A stretch of 64,000 nucleotides of DNA from Lineus longissimus (lineage: Eukaryota; Nemertea; Pilidiophora; Heteronemertea; Lineidae), in the NCBI RefSeq assembly GCF_910592395.1, contig NC_088308.1:16383501-16447500 (forward strand). Direction: 5' to 3'. Shown here piece after piece: positions 57,688 through 64,000 of this stretch. Under the pieces are notes generated by a model. The model was given only the letters and a program-made list of their open reading frames with translations. It did no database searches and had not been told where the DNA came from. Numbering within the stretch: position 1 is the stretch's first letter; every line of letters begins with the position of its first letter. A program made the translations under genes and the position numbers.

Positions 57688-60600
57688 TCACTTCTTGTGC
57701 GTTCCGAAACCTAAAATAGAGGAAATTAAAAGAACCACTATTATGCAGATATTAGTATCACACGACATCATATCATTTTCTTCAAGGGTACACTACCAAA
57801 ATATATGGAATTAAGGCGAAGAAAACAAGCAAATCTCAATTACACTGCATTCATGCTGCAACCTCATACTGGTTTGAGATGCCTTTGAACCAAAGACTTC
57901 CACTGCTTTGAAGTGTTCCCAACAATTTTCTCACCAGCGAAGTGTTTTTATTGAATAGAAACCGTTCTGTAATTGCAATACAAAAGCCTTTTGAATGGAC
58001 AGGTGAGTTTTATGACATCTTTTAATGTATCATCTGAAGGAATTTCAATAAATTGATTGTCAATCCTTCCTTTTGACTCCACAATTCTGATAAACGATAA
58101 TTATGTGATAAGCTACAGTTGTTTGAATTGGGCACTACCTCTAAGAAACTGCTGCATCAGCCTGACTCACAACCACTACAACATCAACTGCATAGAGCAC
58201 ACAGCCATAATCCTTTCAATCATGATTTACCTAATTTTTCTTTGTAAGAAGAGATGAGAGGAGAAGTTACGTCTTCCGCTTTTACCCATGAGTTGTGGGA
58301 CGCATCATATCCTTGCCACTTTATGTAATACGTGTTGTTTTTGGGGTCGTAGTTGTCTATTCTCTCAGCTGCGCAATAGTCTCCTGCAAAATAAGTCAAT
58401 TACATTTCATTCTGATGGCCATGCGACCAAATTGTCCCCCCCCCGATTGGATATGAGGATACAGGGGTCAGTTCCTCATTAAACCTTTCAACAACTGAAC
58501 ATTTGGCTGAATGTTTCTTTGTAATCTCATTGCATCATGCACTCCGAGGAGTCCATTATTTCAATGGAAATATCACATAACTGTTTGTTTTTGCTCCGCA
58601 AATTAAATTTCTAAATCAGCTTATGGTTGCAAATTTCTATCAAAAATCCTATCCTCCTGATGATGTGATGCAATGATGCCATGAAGACAAGTGCTACATT
58701 TTCTATATATCTTATGACCACTGTTATTTCCAACACGGCAACTTGAATCTAATAAAAATTTCTTACCCTTCGCCTTGCTTGCTTTTCCCTTGCTGGCTTT
58801 TCTTTTCTGAAAAAAGTGGTACGTGTTTCCATTGATAGTGCTTCTTACATTACATGTACAATAAGAAAACCGCACGAGTGTCTGATCCGAGTATCCAGAT
58901 TGCACGAGATGATTTTCTACGGCTTGAAAAGCTCTCGACCTGCGTAGAAATTCATCGAGTGCAATCTGGATACTCGGATCAGACACTCGTGCAGTTTTCT
59001 ATTTATCATATACGTCTGCCAGATCACTGCACTTAGGGTATATGATAAAATCGCTTAACGACAGACAAAGTCAAAGCCAACAATGCTGGACAAGATGAAA
59101 TCGTAAGGATATAAGCTCACCCATGTGAGCCAAGAATAGAAAATGCCCACAACATTACCATGACAAAAAAGGGAACTATTGACTTTTACACTAGAATTAG
59201 AAATTACAATTAGAAAATTAGACAACCAAACCATTGGGTACATGCGTACTGGTTATCAAATTGGATATTGGTGGTGCAATAATAACACACACTCAGGTTT
59301 GGTAAGAAAGAATTTGAAAATACACTATTATTTCTGGAGGCCAAGGCAAAAATTAGAGAGTACAGTCGTGCTCGAAAGTTTACATACAATTCAAAGGATG
59401 ATATAACCCTGTCTTTTTCTCTGCAACTACAGAACGCAGGAAGAGTATATAGTTTACAGGAAGTCTATCATCACATCTCGTCATCAACTAAAAAACATAC
59501 TTCTGTTTCATTAATTTCATTGTTTTTATGAGCTCTATTTGAAAACAATGCATATTTCAGAGTGTCATAAGTTTACATACACCTACCTTATAGTTGTTTG
59601 GCCTTGAGGTGGGCAAATATGTTATGCAATGGCTTTTATCTTGTCTCCACTACCTGTTGACCATCATGATTATGTCATAGCTCAGGTGGCGCCACTGTAG
59701 CAGTATAAAATGGACTGGGTTTCTGCTCAGGTCATTTGCCAGCTTAGACTAGAGCCATCATGGGGTCAAAGGAGTACTCTCAAGATCTGATAGAGTCGCC
59801 TGTCCACTTGAACCAGTCTGGTACTTCACTAAGAGCCATTTTCAAGCAGCTTGATATGCCACGGGCGTCAGTTCAGACAATAAAGCGGAAGTACAGGGAC
59901 CCAGGGACAACAGCAACCTTACCAAGGTCAGGAAGAAAGCGCAAGCTGACAGCCAAAGATGAGCCCACATTGGTTAGAAAGGTGCACATTAACCCCGAGA
60001 CGACCAAGAAACACCTCTGCCAGGAATTAGAAGCTACAGAGACAAATGTGTCACTGTCCACTGTCCAGAAGGTCTTGCATCGTAGTGGACTACGAGGCTG
60101 CAGGGCAAGAAAGAAGCCTTTACTTCAAAAACGCTACCGGGAAGCAAGGCTGAACTTTGCGAGAGAACATGTGGGCAAATACAGAGCCTTCTGGAGGAGT
60201 GTTCTTTGGTCTGATGAGACTAAAAGCGAAGTCTTCGGCCACAACTACCAGCAGTACGTTGGCAAAATGGGGGGGGGGGGGGGTTATCCAAAGAACACCG
60301 TACCGACTGTGAAGCACGGAGGTGGCAGCATTATGCTATGGGGATGTTTTGCTGCGGAACCTTGACAAACATGCCACAGGTTTTCCCATAAAGTCATGAT
60401 GACAGATTGGACATGACAAGTTAAGTCCGAACAATCTCAAGGTCTAAAAAGAATTCGGTGATGGAAACTTGGTCACACACATACCTTAGCTTTGACTGAC
60501 TTCCTATTGTTCACAGGTTGAGAAGTTGCCTCAGGCCTACTTGCTGGTGCAGCCTGTAAAAGAGAAGGCAAACAAATCTGGGTCAGACGGTCTAGCAAAG

Positions 60601-62613
60601 AGGTCACATGCCACAATCTGAAGATTATTGTCAGTCACTTTTAGTGGCAGTGTATCTGCTCCTGAATCTTTTGGGTATTATTTGTACCTCTGCATACAAC
60701 CATTGGCAATGAAATCAGAAAAAAGATTTAAAAGATGGCTGCTATGCAGCCCGAATTTTCGCAAAGATGAAGAAGTTAAAATTTAGAATGGCAATTCCCA
60801 ATGATGCTAACATTGCACGATAATATATCGCCAGGTCTGCTTTGTATCCCCATTTTACTATTTCTGTCATGCAGACATGGCGCTAATTTAATTACCCTTT
60901 AAAAAGTGGCAGTACTGTACTGTCATCATAATCATTGTGGGTCCACTTTTAATAAGCATTCCTGGTCCTCAGTGGTTCAGTTACAATAACAGCGTGCGTG
61001 AGGAAGTCACTCATAATTCATTAACTAAATCAATGTACCGGTAGGCCTACATGAAGGCCGGGTGGGCTGCTAAGCTTCTGTAAATGCAGTGCTAGATACC
61101 ATGGCTATCTACATTTGTACCATACCATCATCTTCTCACGATGTGGCAGTACAATAGACAGTTTCGAGAAAGACCCTGACCAAACTCCTCGCATGCGTGG
61201 AGAGTGTCCAGAACAATACGAGAAGGATTAAAACTTTATTCTCTCCATTGTTTGGTTGCAGAGAGAGGGAAACGGGAAAGATCAAAGAGTCACAGTTGCA
61301 TCCTTTTTTTTCACAATCCAAATGCCAATTTTGTTTGAAAAGTTTGAAGGGAACCTTTTCAGAGTAAGCCTATGACTGTAATGTATTTGCTGTAGTAAAA
61401 GTCCAGATTTCCAAGTTTACATAACAACTTGGCCGAGGATACGGGTAGGGCCTACGGCAGCCGTATCTGAACATTTTTTGGCTATTCGTACGGCAGTGAT
61501 CTGAGCATGCGCAAAAGCATTCACCTCCGGTTACGTCACTGCCACTGCCGTTTAGGTTTTTATAGTACGGCAGCCGTATCTGAACATTTTTTGGCTATTC
61601 GTACGGCAGCTCGCCAAACTGCAGTTGTGGATTAAAGTGCCGCTTCGGCGTCCGTTTCAGGCACTTCTCGATCGTTCGAGACCTCCGAGTATACATCTTG
61701 CAAAAGTTTACATCTTCATATATTCTTTTTGCCTTTTCAAGTTCAGTAAACGATGAAAATTCGGCATTTAATTCAATTTCATATTGGGGATACGGCTGCC
61801 GTACCCGTAGTCAGTTCGTAACAAACTTGGACAAAACTATAGCCTCGCTATACGATACTCGCATTTCATGATTTTGGCATCGACATTATTCAATTGTGAT
61901 TGTCGTCACACTGTGGGCTTATAATATAAACCGTGAGATGCACTTAATGATTACCTACCCATATCGCGATATCACAAGTTTGCATCTCACAGTTTATGTG
62001 ATATATAATAGCCCACACTGTCACTGCGTCTGCATGGCCATGGCCATGATGGCCCGTGAGTGTGAGTGTCACTGTCAGTGAGTGTGCTCACCTAACATAA
62101 CATTAACAATAATACCAATAATAGTAATAGGCCTACCCATCTCCTATAGGTGAAACAAGCAAACAAATCAAGATTCCGCTTATTATTAAATGTCAAGGGT
62201 CCATAAATAACTTTATACGGAACGAGTTTAGAATCCCCGATCACACCCCAAAAAAAGGTCATCGGTTGACCAACCAAGCACCACTGTTCAATGGATTTAT
62301 AGTTGAATGCGATCAAACTACGTCATTTCCGATCGGGGATTCTAAAGTTTAGCCCTTTATACCTCTGTCAGTCTGCACAGCAGCTGCCCTGCTGTTCATG
62401 CATTTCATTTCAGTTACATTCGATGCATCATGTGCATAGGCCTATGTTATTGACATTGTATGCAGGCTGTACCGAAAGGGGCTGGCTGGTTTGGTTGGCC
62501 AAACGCCGCCAATGTCGATTATGTAAAGAAAACTTCACAATAATATTGATACCTGCTAAATCTTCATTAACCATGCTATTACCTGTATCATTATTGTTAC
62601 TGGTAGAATCCAT
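57688..62613 (-). CDS. small chromodomain protein
   Basis: Exons: about 62613 downward (ATG, MDSTSNNNDTG; its donor is unresolved), 60485-60553, 58767-58806, 58231-58383 and 57688-57710 (TGA at 57690-57688). The last four agree in phase. Exons 2 and 3 encode a basic, disordered stretch (KRKASKGKASKAKG). Exon 4 is a chromodomain: DYCAAERIDNYDP, then TYYIKWQGYDASHNSW. The three aromatic-cage positions that bind methyl-lysine in HP1 (Y24, W45, Y48) are all kept as Tyr, Trp and Tyr. The whole protein is only about 105-120 residues with no second domain visible, so it would be a nuclear reader or adaptor by inference. A minus-strand AATAAA lies at 57356-57361. The first exon is the weakest part: its obvious donors do not fit the phase of exon 2, so an exon may be missing. 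Confidence 0.72.
58864..59000. mobile_element. near-perfect 137-bp palindromic element
   Basis: Arms of about 60 bp, for example GTGTCTGATCCGAGTATCCA and its exact inverse, with a short asymmetric centre. In the intron between chromodomain exons 2 and 3, about 360 bp from the Tc1 relic. Confidence 0.75.
59363..60365 (+). mobile_element. truncated Tc1/mariner transposon
   Basis: The element starts after a TA at 59361-59362 with CAGTCGTGCTCGAAAGTTTA, a Tc1-type terminal repeat. The motif AAGTTTACATAC recurs inside at 59569-59580, as in elements with repeated binding sites in the terminal repeat. The transposase frame begins at ATG 59760. The sequence loses similarity just after GSIMLWGCFAA (about 60360), and no matching right-hand terminal repeat follows, so the 3' part is deleted. 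It lies in the intron between chromodomain exons 2 and 3, on the opposite strand. Confidence 0.85.
59760..60365 (+). pseudogene. Tc1-type transposase, C-terminally truncated
   Basis: 201 codons ending in TGA. The N-terminal half is a paired-type helix-turn-helix DNA-binding region (GTSLRAIFKQLDMPRASVQT), followed by the basic GRKRKLT segment. The catalytic domain begins with the first Asp in LWSDETKSEVFG and continues to HGGGSIMLWGCF. The second Asp and the Glu of the DDE triad are absent, since typical Tc1 transposases run to about 340 residues. A run of 15 G (60269-60283) sits inside the frame and encodes extra Gly. The copy cannot be active by itself. Confidence 0.85.
61453..61810. repeat. 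44-bp perfect direct repeat with an inverted partner
   Basis: TACGGCAGCCGTATCTGAAC plus 24 further bases is identical at 61453-61496 and 61565-61608. GATACGGCTGCCGTACCCGT near 61787 is the inverse. Possibly a partly duplicated terminal repeat. Confidence 0.6.
61913..62013. repeat. hairpin with GTGGGCT ends
   Basis: GTGAGATGCA with flanking TATAAAC pairs with TGCATCTCAC and GTTTATG; the outer ends GTGGGCT and AGCCCAC close the stem. Confidence 0.55.
62226..62349. repeat. hairpin with TTTAGAATCCCCGATC ends
   Basis: TTTAGAATCCCCGATC at the left and GATCGGGGATTCTAAA at the right form inverted ends about 124 bp apart, just inside the first intron of the chromodomain gene. Confidence 0.55.
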
Positions 62614-63014
62614 TTCGTCCCGATGGTAAGCGATATATTACGACAAATGAATTGGAGCATTTCGCAATCTTGAGACTAGAGGCGCTGATTTCGTCACTTT
62701 CGCAATGCATTCGAAGAACCTCCGTTGGCGTCGTGATTACGTTCGGTTGACTCATCACCCAGCGGAATAGGAAAAAGTAGGCCTATCATCCTGAGCTTGG
62801 GGGCATTTCCAATCAAACGTGAGGCGGAGAGAGTAAAAAAATCAATGTGCAGCCAAAGGCGTGGTGGTGGTTGGGGTCCGTGGGCGGGCACGTTTATGGG
62901 TGGGGATCAGGGGAGGGTACTCTTCCACTATTTTCCTTGTGCTGGCAAGCTGACTCGGGCTGATATCTTCAGAGGACTACAATAACGATCACACTGGACC
63001 GGTGTAGAAGTTTA

Positions 63015-63205
63015 AAATGTCCTAGGATAGAATGTCCGGGAAACAAAGGATTCTATTATGCGCTTCAATCTCTGAGCTATTGCATTGTCAGTCATGGTCT
63101 CGATAGACCCGATAATAGGACCATAAAAATATTATTATTATAGCAGAATACAATAGGGCCGGACACTTTTTCCAGGGGACATTTTCTACTTTTACACCGG
63201 CGGTT
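63015..63205 (+). repeat. dispersed repeat C, copy 2
   Basis: Same order of blocks as 38015-38175, with an insertion of AT-rich sequence near 63125. Confidence 0.6.
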
Positions 63206-63814
63206 CGTACTGGTCGGGGCGCACGGTCGGAGCGCATAACGGGGACGTCAAAGGCAGATGTTCGGTAATTCAAAGCATTGCCTGCACTAAAAAGGGTAGG
63301 GCCTAAATGCAGGGTCTATGGTAGGGTGGAATCGGAGGGGGGGGGGGGCGGGCGGGCGGGCGCCCGGGGAGCGGGGACAAGCGGGCAGTGACCATATATT
63401 AAAACAAAAGATCAACAACCTAACCTCCTTCACTATAACGGACTCCTGATTGGCTGTTCATTAATCGTAGAATGCCCACGATATAAAGGCCAGATGTCAA
63501 TCGTACATATACCACGTTTGTTTGGAGGAGACTACGTTGACATTGGAGACCAATCTTGTTCCCATCGGTAAAATAGACTTTAGGCGGAGCCTTCGGTAAT
63601 TGACTATGGAAATCTCGTAAAACAGGATATTTTTTCATTTCCCTTTCAATTCCTCCAAATAGATCATACCAAATATTCAAATATTGTCTAGTAATTCTAA
63701 TATAGCTTCAGTGAAGATATTGTATCTAGTGGTCTGTTCCGCAAAATATTTGAGAATACTAGTAAGTTGATAATTATCAGCGTACCAACTGGTTTAATAT
63801 GTAAAGTCAAGAAC

Positions 63815-64000
63815 TTAGTGAGCCCCCCTTTAGGTCGGGGGAGCTCCCCCGAACCCCCCTACGAGCATATGTTAAGTGCAAGCTCTAACAACTACAGCTA
63901 TTACAATGGGGGGACACCCCCCCAAACCCCCCTCCGTCGACATAGGTTTTTACCAGTGCGTTGGGGGGAAGCTCCCCCCAACCCCCCCCGGTGAACAGTC
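63815..64000. repeat. G/C-run palindromic repeat
   Basis: Three or more blocks of the type GGGGGAGCTCCCCCGAACCC separated by about 70 bp; it runs off the window. Alternating C and G runs could fold, and no gene is visible. Confidence 0.6.

Larger units (their letters stand above)
62614..64000. other. no supported gene
   Basis: Upstream of the chromodomain ATG. Holds repeat C copy 2, a G run near 63338 and the terminal G/C-run repeat. An 86-codon open frame on the minus strand (63420-63680) has no recognisable family. Confidence 0.5.

Overview
This is animal (metazoan) genomic DNA: genes are split into many short exons with GT-AG introns and phase-consistent junctions, and the introns are full of foldback elements, tandem arrays and a Tc1 relic. 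The gene set (MRP1-type ABC transporter, gamma-glutamyltransferase, chromodomain gene) and the frequent tacatgtac-type motifs fit a marine invertebrate. The phylum cannot be fixed from the sequence alone. No bacterial operon, CRISPR array or rRNA is present.

Layout. (1) 344-32713, minus strand: an ABCC1/MRP1-type multidrug resistance-associated protein gene. I could place 28 coding exons whose phases all agree, giving 1,499 codons plus two bases from the start ATG to the last NBD2 exon in the window. Only the final exon (roughly 35-40 residues by comparison with human MRP1) is missing off the left edge. (2) 37794-47310, minus strand: a complete 11-exon gamma-glutamyltransferase (GGT) family gene, 587 residues. 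It keeps the catalytic Thr but has several substrate-pocket changes. (3) 49383-54749, plus strand: an uncharacterised multi-exon gene. Its last three exons resemble the C-terminal helical part of KDZ (Kyakuja-Dileera-Zisupton) transposase genes and end in an acidic tail, but there is no room for a transposase core. (4) 55741-56870: an 88-bp minisatellite. (5) 57688 to about 62613, minus strand: a small chromodomain protein gene, with a truncated Tc1 transposon and a near-perfect hairpin element in one intron. (6) 62.6-64 kb: repeats and G/C-run repeats, with no gene I can support.

Genes 1 and 2 form a functional pair. MRP1-type pumps export glutathione and glutathione conjugates, and GGT cleaves the gamma-glutamyl bond of such compounds outside the cell. 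They sit head to tail on one strand, 5.1 kb apart. Whether this adjacency means anything is untested.

The most unusual material is non-coding. Three long foldback elements in the transporter's introns share TA-TGGCANGC termini. One consists largely of short AT-rich palindromes. Another begins eight bases into an intron. The window also holds two copies of an array-bearing element with ~300-bp units, at least two further MITE families present in several copies, and many single hairpins.
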